Source: Bathymodiolus brooksi
Taxonomy: Eukaryota > Mollusca > Bivalvia > Mytilida > Modiolidae
DNA: 64,000 nucleotides
Assembly: GCA_963680875.1 (NCBI GenBank)
Contig: OY804584.1
Coordinates: forward strand, 95,624,031 to 95,688,030
Direction of reading: 5' to 3'
Shown: positions 11,428-22,033 of the stretch, piece after piece
Position numbering within the stretch: the first letter of the stretch is position 1
Layout: every line of letters starts with the position of its first letter
Notes under the pieces: model-generated
Databases searched by the model: none
The model's input: the letters and a program-made list of their open reading frames with translations, nothing else
Told to the model about the DNA's origin: nothing
Made by a program: the position numbers and the translations under genes

Positions 11428-12290
11428 TTAGAAGAGTTTGAAGATACAAACGGGTAATTAGAATCCATAGATTTAAGAAGGACAGACAACATAATGGCCA
11501 AAAGACAGAAGGACAGACAGCATAATGGCCAAAAGACAGAAGGACAGACAACATAATGGCCAAAAGACAGAAGGACAGACAACATAATGGCCAAAAGACA
11601 GAAGGACAGACAACATAATGGCCAAAAGACAGAAGGACAGACAACATAATGGCCAAAAGACAGAAGGACAGACAACATAATGGCCAAAAGACAGAAGGAC
11701 AGACAACATAATGGCCAAAAGACAGAAGGACAGACAACATAATGGCCAAAAGACAGAAGGACAGACAACATAATGGCCAAAAGACAGAAGGACAGACAAC
11801 ATAATGGCCAAAAGACAGAAGGACAGACAACATAATGGCCAAAAGACAGAAGGACAGACAACATAATGGCCAAAAGACAGAAGGACAGACAACATAATGG
11901 CCAAAAGACAGAAGGACAGACAACATAATGGCCAAAAGACAGAAGGACAGACAACATAATGGCCAAAAGACAGAAGGACAGACAACATAATGGCCAAAAG
12001 ACAGAAGGACAGACAACATAATGGCCAAAAGACAGAAGGACAGACAACATAATGGCCAAAAGACAGAAGGACAGACAACATAATGGCCAAAAGACAGAAG
12101 GACAGACAACATAATGGCCAAAAGACAGAAGGACAGACAACATAATGGCCAAAAGACAGAAGAACAGACAACACAATGGCCAAAAGACAGAAGGACAGAC
12201 AACATAATGGCCAAAAGACAAATGACAAAGGATAAACAACGAACTACAAAACACTACACAGAAAAATAAAGATCGAACAACACGGACAAG
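11428..12290 (-). repeat. Family B copy inflated by an internal array
   Basis: Before the array: GAGTTTGAAGATACAAACGG and a GAATCC..AGA..AAGAAGG stretch. After it: GACAAAGGATAAACAACGAA and CTACAAAACACTACACAG. These are the usual consecutive segments of minus-strand family B, so the array grew inside the element. Confidence 0.8.
11478..12220. repeat. 31-bp minisatellite, 24 copies
   Basis: The unit is AAGGACAGACAACATAATGG plus CCAAAAGACAG, nearly invariant. In unexpanded family B copies the same segment (GAAGAAGG.CAGACAA...AATGGCCAAAAG) occurs once. Because 31 is not a multiple of 3 and no frame of the minus strand contains a stop, all three minus frames stay open for more than 240 codons. 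These are artefacts of the array. Confidence 0.95.
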
Positions 12291-12935
12291 ATTGTACAAC
12301 ATTCCGGCATGAATTGAATATATATATTTCTTGCATACAGGTACTTGAGAACACATTTGATGACGTCCGAACACATAATATTACGTCACAATGGTATTTC
12401 TCGGTTTTCTATGAATCGTCTAAAATCAAGATTCTTATTCCAGATATTCATTTACAAAAGTTTACTTATCAAAATTTACTTTTCATATCAATAATATTTT
12501 AATCTTTTTTTCAGAAATAACAAAAAAAAAATCATATTTTTTGTCTCTTTTATCAAGCGGGATTCTACTTATTGAAGGTGCAATTTAATATAATATTGTG
12601 AAACCAAAAACAATACAGGGCTATTTTGACTTAAATAAAGTGAAACAACCAGGTTTCTATATCAAAACCACTTCTAATTGAAAGACATATATATTGGCCA
12701 TCAATGAAAACGGTATCTTTTAACGACCTATATGGTTGCAGCCCATTTCATTGATAAAGTAATCAAAATACTCCCTCCCACCCCCCCACCCCCCCCCCCC
12801 CCCCCCCACACAAAAATTTACCCATCGACATGAAAGTAACAAACTTGATCACAAAATGTTTTATCGAGTATACCTCTCAATGGGCACCAATCAAACTTAT
12901 TTCGATTACAGAGATACAAAAAGATATACAGAATA
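12291..12935. other. No gene seen; C-tract
   Basis: A pure-C tract lies at about 12777-12808. The rest is AT-rich and unrecognised. Confidence 0.5.
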
Positions 12936-13060
12936 AGAATAATAATAATAATACTTTATTGACCAATTAAGGACCCACAAGGGGCGTAGCAATTACAATG
13001 ATTGACAATATGGAATACATACATACAATGTACATAATTACAACAAGGAAATATTGATAA
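12936..13060 (-). mobile_element. 3' end of a non-LTR retrotransposon
   Basis: Minus-strand sequence ends GGTCAATAAAGTATTATTAT and continues as an ATT microsatellite. This resembles the 3' end of the larger LINE at 45012 (TTATTC..CAATAAA type followed by ATT repeats). Only a short 3' part is seen; the rest to 13505 is unrecognised. Confidence 0.5.
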
Positions 13061-13504
13061 TGTCATATAAGCCACCAGTGCAATTTGTTTGAATAATATA
13101 GTTTTATTTCCAGTAAAATAAACTTTTAACAATTGTGTCAGTAGACCAGAGATGTGCAATCAATAATGATGTTATTAATAAATAAGGAAAAACAAACTTG
13201 ACAATAACTGACAAAGCTTATATGATACGTTTTGTGTTGTATATTGCCAAATGCATTGTGTTTGTAGTTTGCTTTTGATTGGGCCATTGCTTTGAAAGGT
13301 AATACGAGGATTATATAGCTCAAATATATTTTAAACTTCAACAAGCCTGCAACGTCAATCCATCAAGTTAACGAGAGGTTGTAGGGAAGACGTTAAGGTA
13401 AGGTTGTGATTGCAACAGGAACAATATGATACAATACATGTTATCAGAATACTAGTATTTTGACATTTTAAGCTTTAAAGTAACACACGTAAAGAACTGT
13501 TGAG

Positions 13505-14120
13505 CATTAAGAGACGTCTGAAGACACCAAAGGAGTAAACAGAAACTGATTTAACAGGATAGACAATGCCAAAAAGAAAAACAATTGTCGACAAAACACA
13601 AGGGAGCAAACTAAAGACTGAGGTGGGCAAACCCCACTAAGCACCCGGGAATGATCTCATGTGCTGCGGAAGGGAGAGACCAAAGGGGTAAACAGAAGCT
13701 GATTCAACAGGATAGACAATGCCAAAAGAAAAACAATTGTCGACAAAACACAAGGCAGAAAACTAAAGACTGAGATGGGCAAACCCCCGGGATTGATCTC
13801 ATGTACTCCGGAAGGGAAAGCAGTTCTTGCAATGCGGGTGGTACCAATCGTGATAAGTCATGACAGAGGAAATGAGGACGGAATTGTTATTACGACAAAC
13901 GGAACATATCAACAAATCCACTATTATTCGTGACATGTAAGGTTAGCTGTTCCTGCTCCACTAATGGCATCCGTCGTGTTACTCTTGTTACAAACCCCGG
14001 TGAAAAGTCATGAATGAGGAAAGGACCGGATTGTAATTACGACAAACGGAATCTATCCAGTCATTTGTGACACACATATTCCACTATGGTTGCGACCGTA
14101 AAACTTTCGAAGTGATGCGA
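13505..14120 (-). repeat. Family B copy with a 153-bp tandem duplication
   Basis: The segment ACCAAAGG.GTAAACAGAA through GGAAGGGA occurs at 13525 and again at 13678. A further part follows (GGTAGC or similar, then CATGA..GAGGAAA, TTACGACAAACGGAA) and is itself repeated near 13870 and 14010. It extends further into the family's 5' region than most copies. Confidence 0.7.
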
Positions 14121-14210
14121 TCAACATAGCAACTATGACCCATTGGTTGAGTAGATTTCTCTTTAAAGAGTTGGTAGACTTAGTTAGATATCTACATTTA
14201 TATTGCTTCC

Positions 14211-14245
14211 AGTGCCGGATTTAGATAAAGAGAGGCCCTATAGTC
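14211..14245 (+). repeat. MITE terminus, CAGTGCCGGATTTAG type
   Basis: CAGTGCCGGATTTAG followed by GGCCCTATAG is the terminal repeat whose complement closes the fragment at 30757-30825. Only one end is visible here. The rest of 14121-14780 has a 127-codon minus-strand frame with no recognisable features. Confidence 0.5.
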
Positions 14246-14780
14246 CAGTCATAATAAAGGTTTAGCTTTAAAAAATTGCAACAGAAATAGATTTTGCGAA
14301 ATAGTTGAGATTTGATATCAATAAATAACATATAAAAAATCGGACAAAATCGGAAAACGGGAAAGTTATTAAATTTGGGTTTCAATTTTCGTGTTTTTCG
14401 TCGTAAAAATATTTCCCGTACAGCGCGCCGTACATCCAAAGGGGAATAACCCAAACAAATGATGTTCAAATGATTTGCAAGAATACTAGCAAATGCAGCG
14501 ACGTAAATGGTTAATCCTAATTGTGGAATGGTACATAAAACAAAAAAGGTAATTTTAGATGTTTTTTCGTCATCATTGTAAATTCCAATCACGAAATATT
14601 TCAAAGTCCTGTTATAAAGTTACAAGACGGAGTTTTCAATGTCAAGGTAATCGATATCTTTTGCTTTATATTCTTAGAAAAAAGTTACCACGCAAATATA
14701 GCCATCATTATTTACAATTCTAATGAAAAAAATCGTATGAGATATTTTCAAGGGGTCCCCCTTTTTTTGGAAAAAAACTA

Positions 14781-14955
14781 CGGTTGTCACTATAGCAGCA
14801 TTTATAACAATACTGGAACAAAATAGGTAAAATAGTAGTCAACGCAGTACCTATAAATTCAGTTAGGAGGGTAGAATATTTCTCGTAAACCATCTCCATC
14901 ATTAACTATGAGTCCTTTGAAGTATTTTAATTACGAAAACATTTTTACGTCACAT
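14781..14955 (+). repeat. Family A 3' fragment
   Basis: It starts at CGGTTGTCACTATAGCAG and ends ATTTTTACGTCACATG, with an unrelated insertion around 14870-14930. It ends 27 bp before the start of the coding fragment at 14982. Confidence 0.65.
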
Positions 14956-14981
14956 GTTATTATTAAAATTTCGAAATAATT

Positions 14982-15345
14982 ATGTCTAATATCATTGTTC
15001 AGGTGCCAATGGGTGACTGCTGTTTATGTAGAGAACCACTTTCCAACAGAAAAACCACTGTAACAATAAGAGAGAAGGGTGCCAAGAACATCATTGAATA
15101 CAGCATACTACGAAATGATTCATTATGTGTTGAGCCTCGACATTGCATCAAGATTGTAGACGAGAGTATACGAATATGAAATCGTTTAAACGTAAAGGAG
15201 CACAACAGCCAAAAGCAGAAAGTCGTGTTCTCAGGTCGAAAGAACAGTTCACGTACACAGATAACTGCCTTTTTTGTGGACAGCAAGCCAGTCAAACTGA
15301 TACTAGTAAAATGGGTATCGATGTATCCTCGCGGTATCGGTTTCC
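14982..15345 (+). pseudogene. N-terminal zinc-ribbon-like fragment of the PIN-CXC family
   Basis: Frame 14982-15179 begins MSNIIV and contains CCLCREPLSNR and an EKGAKNIIEYSILRNDS stretch. The reading then shifts to the frame at 15143-15349 (HQDCRREYTN, then CLFCGQQA). The order C-x2-C, HxxC, C-x2-C is that of the N-terminal region of the large unnamed family whose C-terminal part lies at 25703-29386, by my recollection of that family. One frameshift separates the two halves and the frame stops at 15349. It may be an independent truncated copy, or the first exon of the same locus 10 kb downstream; the sequence does not decide. Confidence 0.55.
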
Positions 15346-15349
15346 ATAG

Positions 15350-17286
15350 ATTTTTTGTTTGTTAAGATTTGTCCCCCTTTCCACACTTGAAATGTGTTCA
15401 ATGGGCAAACGACAAAAGGATAAACAACATTCTTGCACTGCAACAATGGGTACTTTTTTAAGGAAATTTGGGATATAAAAAATGGACTTAGGAAATACAG
15501 TGATATTCTATAGGTGTTTTATAACAGTATAAAATACTTATGTTAACTGAAAGCTGTCGGGACATTGCTTTGTATGGTGAACTGTCAACTGTATCGATAA
15601 TGTAAACATACGCCTCTGACGTCATACGGGTCACTAGTTCACGAGTAATGAATATGCATAACGGCGGCTCCGAAACTGATACCTGGACGATATTTCCAGT
15701 GAATGCTCAAAAAAATATTTTCTCGAAAATAATCTATTTTTTTAGGTTTTTATCAAAGAATATCATATATGCATCCAAAAAATACTAACTTAATATATGT
15801 ATGAGCTCAGATATTTTTTCTACAATTTTTTTAAAAGTTCTAGAATTCAGATTTTATTACTGTATTTTCATTTTTTCTTTAATTTATGGTCTAGTTGGTA
15901 AATATAACTCTGTTCAACATTAAGTGTGTCTTTTTCATTTCCAAAAACTAAAATATTACATTTTCTGATGAAAAAGAATAAAATTAAGTAGTTTTGAAGT
16001 CATCTGAACAGAATATTTGCAATAAATGTTTGATTTACCAAGGGAGATAATAAAAATTTACCAAAGGAGATAATAAAAAAAACGCTTTCTAGGTTATATT
16101 GCTTAATTATTTGGATTTTATAAACTTAAATGCAAAAATTAATATACATCATCTAGAATAGCATATATTTAATTATGCAATTCATTAAAATTGCAGTTTC
16201 AAACAGAAATTGTCATATTTTTGCAGCTTTTATCCACTTCTAGGTTTTCTTGTCTTCTCCAGAAGCTGAAATAATATTAGAAAATACATTATAATACAGA
16301 ATAGAATTTTGGTCTACCACAGAAGAAATTTAGTTTGACTGGAAGAAGTAAACAAGTTCTACCATACACTGAAATTTATCGACGTATTCGATGTGCCTTG
16401 TGTTCGAAATGTCATAAAAATATCAAAGGTTAAACAACCTTTAAATTTGTGATGAATTGAACAAAATTGAAATCCTCACAATATACCTTTGGTACATGCA
16501 CAAATATCATGTTACATATACAAAGATTCTAGCTTGCATGCAAAATTGCCAAACGATTAACTAAGTACAGTTAAATTTTTTGTTCTTTAGAATACTACTT
16601 ATGGTGTACCTACCTGGAAGTAAAATAACCACACTACCGGCTCTATATCTTTGCACCTGAAATAGAAGATAGGAACATGCTATAGGCCTAATCAATAATG
16701 TCATATACATACACCTTAACAATGCGAGATTTGTTATTAACTTCATATCAAATAAAATCTACACTATACTGGAAAGGAAAATGACATCAACCTTTTACAT
16801 CCTTGTGTTGTAAATCAGAAATTATGCATTATCAAAATGTATCTTTAAAAATTACTAACACAGAAAATCTGAATGATATATATACATTGAATCATGAAAA
16901 ATATCAGGCGACCAATGTATTTATTGATACTTCAAAAAAAGTGACAATGTTGAATAAAGTGACAGGAGTGAGTCTTGCTAGAATCCACATTCTACAAAAA
17001 AAATAAAGAAAGTATATGCATACAAAAAGTTTGAAATTTTGGCAAAGGCAGTGTTCTTCCGAATCTGTTTTAGCATCAGTGTACCCTGATCCTATAAATT
17101 TTGACTCTGATTCTATTTTAATTTGTGTTTCTTAATTTTTTTTTTGAAAATGTCATCTTCTGAAAAATAAAAGATGCTAATTTTAGAGCATACATGTACC
17201 ATGATCCTTCAACAATTTTCTTAGAAAAATACTGCAAGTGTAATCCCTGCAAGTTTCACCCTTTTAAAAACAGATAATTAAAAAAA
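15350..17286. other. No supported gene
   Basis: Mostly AT-rich. A minus-strand stretch 16660-16617 sits between TTCTATTTCAG and GTAGGTAC, so it could be a 43-bp exon, but no neighbouring exon supports it. AAAGGAGATAATAAAAA is duplicated at 16040-16080. Confidence 0.4.
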
Positions 17287-17530
17287 ACACAGAGGCTCAC
17301 CAAAGCCTGTATCGCTTGCTTGATTATAAATGATCTCTCAAGGTCATATTATTCGCCCAAACAAGATGATATGTGGAAAAAATATTGAGGACCTCATAAA
17401 CATCATCACTGCAAAGTTTGGTTTCAATTGGCCCAGTAGTTTCAGAGGAGATGATCAAAATGTGAAATGTAAACGACGATGAACGCAAAGTGATGGCAAT
17501 AGCTCACATGACACTTTGGGTCAGGTGAAC
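17287..17530 (+). repeat. Family F dispersed repeat
   Basis: It contains AGTTTGGTTTCAATTGGCCC, AGTAGTTTCAGAGGAGATGA, GAACGCAAAGTGATGGCAAT, AGCTCACATGACACTTTGGG and ends CAGGTGAACTAAAAA. Very similar strings are common in mollusc genomes in my recollection. A second, diverged copy is at 21590-21735. Confidence 0.65.
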
Positions 17531-17986
17531 TAAAAACAAGCAAATCTAAATATTTATCTAATGAAGAAATTTGTACTGAATAGTTTGCATACATGAAAAT
17601 GACTGATTGAAGTTTAACAACACTTTCAGCAGTATTTCGTCTATATGTTGGCAGTTATTTCCAAATTTAGCTCAATATCTGGATTTGCTGGAACTTAATG
17701 ATCAAAACACTTAAAATTGAATTGACTGTCAATTTCCTTACACTGTTTTCCCAATATATATAAATTTAGATATCTGCATTCTTAAATTAAAATAAAGAGC
17801 AAATCGTTTGAATTTGAACCAAAACATTCCCGATCTGACAGTAAATTACATACAGTGTTCCAGCAAGCAAGAAACAGAGGGGAGCCGCTGCCCTCTGTCC
17901 CTGTAGCTCTCTCCTCTACCTTTTGCAATAAAAACATGTAAAAACCCCAGAAATTGTGTTCCGCAGCCCTTTCAAAATGCTTATCA

Positions 17987-18785
17987 TTAAAATTTCTTGA
18001 AACTGAACAAATGAACAAGCAACATTCTTTTCTTCAAACCTTCCGGAGGCCCAAGCAACATTTCTAGATCATCACTCTGGTAGTCATCAATGAGTTTATA
18101 AACATACACAGCATCATCATTTTCATATTTTATGTTGAACCATCTAGACAACCCAGGGACAACTGACAATACTTTGCCCACATAACTTTTACCATTGGCA
18201 AATGTGTGAGAAACATACTTTCCAACTAACAATGGCATACCTTTCTGAGTGCATTCTGTTGTAGGTAAAGCTCTTGATTCCTCGATGAGTTCGACTAGAT
18301 TTGATTGTAGTTCTTCAACCCTTTTAGTACGTTTAACAGCAGAGAAAATATACAACTTTTTGTCACTGGCTTTCTGCTTTAGAACGTTCTTTCTAAAATT
18401 CAATTGCGCTTTTAGAGCACGGATTTTCTCAGATTTTGTTTGAAACTCAGACAAATGTTGGCTGACATCATCAGAACACTGCCAAAGTTCAAAATAAAGT
18501 ATATCATTTGTCATATTCTCTTTCCGTTGTAATGTTTTCAACTTTTTCTTCTTCAATTCTTCCTCTTTTGCTCTTAAAACCAGTAGCCTCTTCTGCTCTA
18601 TCTATTTCATTCTTTCTTTAAATTAAAGTCTTATCTCCCTGCCATTTTTTCTGCTACTGACGAGAAGTTTATTTCTAGTTTCCTCATCTAAGGAGTCAAG
18701 CCAATCACTAGTCTTATTATGAGAGAAAACAATACAGGCTTCATTTGAAATTGTGGTTGCATTCGGTCGATATTTCATAAAGTAA
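17987..18785 (-). pseudogene. C-terminal coiled coil and Tudor/chromo-like domain
   Basis: After the frameshift the minus strand continues MKYRPNATTISNEACIVF, SHNKTSDWLDSLDEETR, then two in-frame stops near 18605-18590. It goes on through a K/E-rich coiled coil and LRALKAQLNFRKNVLKQKA into LLVGKYVSHTFANGKSYV, GLSRWFNIKYENDDAVY and DDYQSDDLEML. The last part resembles Tudor/chromo-barrel folds (a beta-rich stretch of about 55 residues with W, Y and acidic residues). The 189-codon frame 18556-17987 covers this end. Confidence 0.55.
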
Positions 18786-19225
18786 TCAAGCTGGCCGAAA
18801 AAAAAATTCAGGCACCTTATTGTGCTTCAGTGTTCTTACACTCTCTTCCCACAATTCAGGGGTAGCATTAAAACGTTTTCCTCTTGGTAAGTGATCAGCC
18901 GCTTGTCTCTTTAATAACGTCTCCATGACCTCAAATAAACACTGTAACATTTGAACTGTGATTGTATCTGTATCATCTGCACATAAAAGTTCTTTTACTG
19001 TGTTATCATCATGATTTATTGGAAATGGCACTAATTGTCCCGTTATGACAGGTGAGCTATCCTCCTTTGCCTTTAAAAAAAATTCAAGTAAATTGGGTAT
19101 TCTCTCATTCAGTATCAAGACATGGGATTCATCTTCAATGTCACGCCACAGTGATGCGCAGACACACTTAGATATTATACCTAGCGCTCTGCAGCCTGCT
19201 ATGAATAACACTGTCGTGTACCTGA
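18786..19225 (-). pseudogene. IAGCRALG block of the decayed family gene
   Basis: The minus strand opens after a possible acceptor (CATTCCTTCTCAG|G) and reads VLFIAGCRALGIISKCV, SLWRDIEDES, then TVQMLQCLFEVME and AADHLPRGKRFNATPELW. The frame is lost in a run of nine T near 18800: removing one T would restore GQLDYF..; as it stands the frame ends at 18786. Confidence 0.55.
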
Positions 19226-19642
19226 GAAGGAATGGTCATTTCAAGATGGCGGACGGGCCAGTTTGTTCAAGATAGGTCTTGTCGTTTGAATGATTAATGT
19301 CGTTTACTTTGCATTATAGCATCAATTGAATATATACGGAGACAGATAGAGGAATCGTTCACCTCATCCATAAAAGGGTTGATCCGAAAATTCACCGAAA
19401 TTCACATACTAACCATTCAAAGTGGAGTAAACAAACGAAATAAAAATCGAGGTGAGCACAGCGTCATAAAACATCACTTTTCTATCCATTCTTACATTCC
19501 TGTGATAAAAAAATATCATGGTAATCAAATGTAGGTTGTATACGACCAAACATATTCCACTTTTCCCTTCAAAGCATCACGAGAACCTCACAAATGCGTT
19601 GAAAAAGTTTTGTTTATGTGCAGGAATGGTCACTTTGTTTTC

Positions 19643-20060
19643 TCAAACTTTTTGCCTATAGTCTGTCCTATAGTTTTCCAGAATATCATGGAATTTTTTT
19701 TCTGTCGCAGTTCTATCTAACATCGTGTTTTTGATATTAGCTAGATGTTTTAAACCATCATTACTAACACTAGTATTGTCATCAATATTATTTAATATAC
19801 TTTTAAATGTAGCAAGTACAGTTGTTGATGACTTGCAATACATTTCTCTCAAACCAAGAATGTAACTGTTTCTATCCTTGTCTGTCACAGCAATGCATTT
19901 CTCTCAAACCAAGAATGTAACTGTTTCTATCCTTGTCTATCACAGCAATGCATTTCTCTCAAACCAAGAATGTAACTGTTTCTATCCTTGTCTGTCACAG
20001 AAAATACTTCCAAATTTTTGGAATATTTCGATGTTTCATATGAATATAATGTTAAATTGT
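19643..20060 (-). pseudogene. DETSKY-like core of the decayed family gene
   Basis: The minus strand reads NLTLYSYETSKYS, VTDKDRNSYILGLREMYC and later DRTATEKKFHDILENYR. In intact relatives, as I recall, the first motif is D-E-T-S-K-Y; here codon 20040-20038 (TAT) gives Y in place of D. An acidic residue leading a beta strand, followed by a GLR..K segment, is reminiscent of RNase H-fold transposases, but no full DDE triad can be shown. Stops lie just upstream (near 20121-20065), and the repeat at 19837-20000 breaks the frame. Confidence 0.5.
19837..20000. repeat. 55-bp tandem triplication of coding sequence
   Basis: Three copies start at 19837, 19892 and 19947 and each contains TTCTCTCAAACCAAGAATGT. 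On the minus strand each encodes the VTDKDRNSYILGLREM segment. As 55 is not a multiple of 3, the duplication breaks the frame. The copies differ at only about two positions, so it is recent. Confidence 0.9.
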
Positions 20061-20121
20061 CTTTCTCTATTAAAGTTCCCATCTATTTTTTTTTGCAACA
20101 TCCAAACGAGAATCATTTATT

Positions 20122-21140
20122 CTATCTAGTCTGACGAGAAGGTAGTTTATTTGGAACAACATTACACAAGTGACAAACTTCTTCAATCACTTTTGAAATA
20201 TGACGTGTACTAATATTGAAATTTAAAAGTTTCATTATACAATTTACTAACTGGGGAGTATAACAATTTTTATCATCATCCCAAGTATGTACTCCCTGAT
20301 CTGTTTTATTGTCATTTAAAAGTGTGATTAAATAATGATTTTCTTCTTTTAATTGCTCATTTACTTTTATCAGATCTTTAGTCTTCTTCTTTTGTTCATC
20401 CATTATTTTGATTGAGTCATCTAAAGAGTGATCTACTATATCAGCAATAAGATTTAGATCAATAATTTCTCTTTTTTTTTATGAAGAAGTGATGTCAGTT
20501 CTTGTATTTCCTTTTCAGTTTGTACTAGTTTATCTGTTTTCAATTCTTTAGCTCTATTTATGAAAGTCTGGGTTTTTTTTAAAATTTGCAATAATTCCTT
20601 TTTTCCATTCACTTCAATTTTCAGTTTCTTAATATGCTCCATCTTAGGTATGGAGCGCTGTTATTTACGTTTTAGATTCTTTCTTTCATTGTTTATTTCC
20701 TTAAGCTTATCATCTTGCTTTTCTAATTTACAGTGTGCGTCTGATAATTGTTGTAGCTCTTTCATAATTGACTTTTCTGCATTCTTTTCGATTTTTTAAA
20801 AAATGGTATCATTTGAAGTACACGTACTTACAGGTACTAAAAACTTATTACTTAAAAACAGCTTCATTTCTTTTCCGCCTTTCTTCTTTTTCTCTGATAA
20901 TATTCTATAAATTCTATTTTGTAGAGCTGTCGTGCTAATATTGTTTTTGTCAACTAAAAGAGAAAGCCACCTGCTTACTCTGGATGCGAGGCCTTTTTGA
21001 AATTCCACTTTTGCAAAATTGAATATTCCCAAAACAAACCCATTAGTTATTTCAGTTTCAAGCAAATTGCATTTAAAGATGAAGCTCAAAAATTCTTCTT
21101 TAGAAATACCTAAGGCTTGACAAATACTTCCGGGATACAT
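20122..21140 (-). pseudogene. Middle region of the decayed family gene
   Basis: 21140-20796 (114 codons) carries MYPGSICQALGISKEEF, then NGFVLGIFNFAKVEFQKGL and SRWLSLLVDKNNISTTALQ. It is followed, across stops, by 20642-20454 (lysine-rich, IKKLKIEVNGKK..) and 20403-20122 (MDEQKKKTKDLIKVNEQL.., then IMKLLNFNISTRHI.., ending near LPSR). The last part precedes the DETSKY-like core in related proteins as I remember them. No catalytic motif is identifiable. Confidence 0.5.
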
Positions 21141-21148
21141 TATTAACT

Positions 21149-21328
21149 TTATTTGTATACTTTTTCTTTTAATGACTGCAACTGCTTGTTCATTTGTGAT
21201 ACTTTAACATTTATCTTTTGTTGCCAAATATGCTGACTTTGCAATGTCTTCTTTTGTTCTTCAGTAATTACCCGTAGTTTTTTGTTCTCCTCTTCAGATT
21301 CCTTTAGTTTTGCAGATAAGCACTTTAC
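21149..21328 (-). pseudogene. Coiled-coil exon of the decayed family gene
   Basis: It starts after TTTATTTTGTAG and encodes about 59 residues rich in K, E, Q and L, beginning VKCLSAKLKESEEENKKL and ending LKEKVYK before TAA. Heptad-like spacing of hydrophobic residues suggests a coiled coil. The stop is followed nine bases later by the ATG of the next block, so the two were probably once continuous. Confidence 0.55.
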
Positions 21329-21589
21329 CTACAAAATAAATAAAATTAGAAAATAGCAATACAACAAATATTAAGGAAGGTCAACAAATACTGAAGGAGA
21401 ATTATATATGTTATACAAATGTACCTACTGATAGCCATTTTGGATAAAAAGAGGGACTGATGGATATAGTTTATAAAAGGGACTAGTCATTTATGTCTGA
21501 AAATAAAATAGTCCTTATAAGTTAAAGAAATTTTCTATTCATAGTAACAGCGGCCATCTTGGATGGCAGACAGGGCGCTACCAAATATA

Positions 21590-21735
21590 ATTTTGAAAGG
21601 ACTATCCACATCAAGGTTGATTCCAATTGGCCAAGTGGTTTCAGAGGAAAAGGTTAAAATGTCAAAAGTTAACAAATGACGGACGCAAAGTGATGACAAT
21701 AGCTCACCTGACATTAGGGTCGGAGCTCAAAATTA
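21590..21735 (+). repeat. Family F fragment
   Basis: It contains TTCCAATTGGCCAAGTGGTT, TCAGAGGAAAAGGTTAAAAT, CGGACGCAAAGTGATGACAA and TAGCTCACCTGACATTAGGG. It is a diverged copy of 17287-17530 in the same orientation. Confidence 0.6.
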
Positions 21736-21914
21736 TGGTCGGTCTGGAAACCCTAAACAAACATTTGTTTAGTTTTAACAGTCATGTTTCTCTTGAATAG
21801 TAGTTACATTTAATAAGGATATGTATAGAAGTATTCATATTAGCAGAAAGGCTAAAATGATTACTTGCTTTTTAACTGAATATAATCCTGTACCATCTGG
21901 TATCTATAACTTAC

Positions 21915-22033
21915 TTCCTTTCTAGTAGTAAAATCTCTTCTTATGACACGCGGTTGTGGTCTTATTCGTCATCAAACACCAAATCGTCATCACTGTTGCT
22001 TCTTATTGGCCGTTGTGCTGTCTTTTTCTTTTT
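21915..22033 (-). pseudogene. Putative 5' exon of the decayed coiled-coil family gene
   Basis: Read on the minus strand the segment is bordered by a good acceptor (TTTTTTCTTCAG) and a good donor (AAAGGAA|GTAAGTTATAG). It encodes a lysine run, then RPIRSNSDDDLVFDDE, and then a stop codon, so it is either broken or read differently. A basic patch followed by acidic residues suggests a nuclear protein, which is an inference. Confidence 0.45.

Larger units (their letters stand above)
17987..22033 (-). pseudogene. Decayed gene of a large unnamed coiled-coil/Tudor-like family
   Basis: Minus-strand blocks follow one another in a consistent order: a basic-acidic exon (22033-21915), a coiled coil (21328-21152), a block with SKEEFLSFIFKCN and SRWLSLLVDKN (21140-20796), two more coiled-coil blocks (20642-20122), a core with ETSKYS and ILGLREMYCKSS (20060-19643), a block with IAGCRALGI and DHLPRGK (19225-18786), FMKYRPNATTI and FSHNKTSDWL (18785-18660), a coiled coil, and a Tudor/chromo-like C terminus. 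I recall this order from many uncharacterised, multicopy invertebrate and fish proteins; the function is not known to me. Stops (for example TAA 21149-21151), a T-run frameshift near 18800, two stops near 18600 and a coding-derived triplication at 19837 make it a pseudogene. Confidence 0.65.

Noticed and set aside
11313..12374. Three overlapping minus-strand frames of 251-353 codons
   Set aside because: All three frames of the 31-bp array are open; the peptides are frame-shifted versions of one repeat.
14221..14604. 127-codon minus-strand frame
   Set aside because: No recognisable motif or splice context and adjacent to a MITE end; length is within chance for this base composition.
16617..16660. 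Possible 43-bp minus-strand exon with acceptor and donor
   Set aside because: Splice-like signals are common; no upstream or downstream exon continues a recognisable protein.
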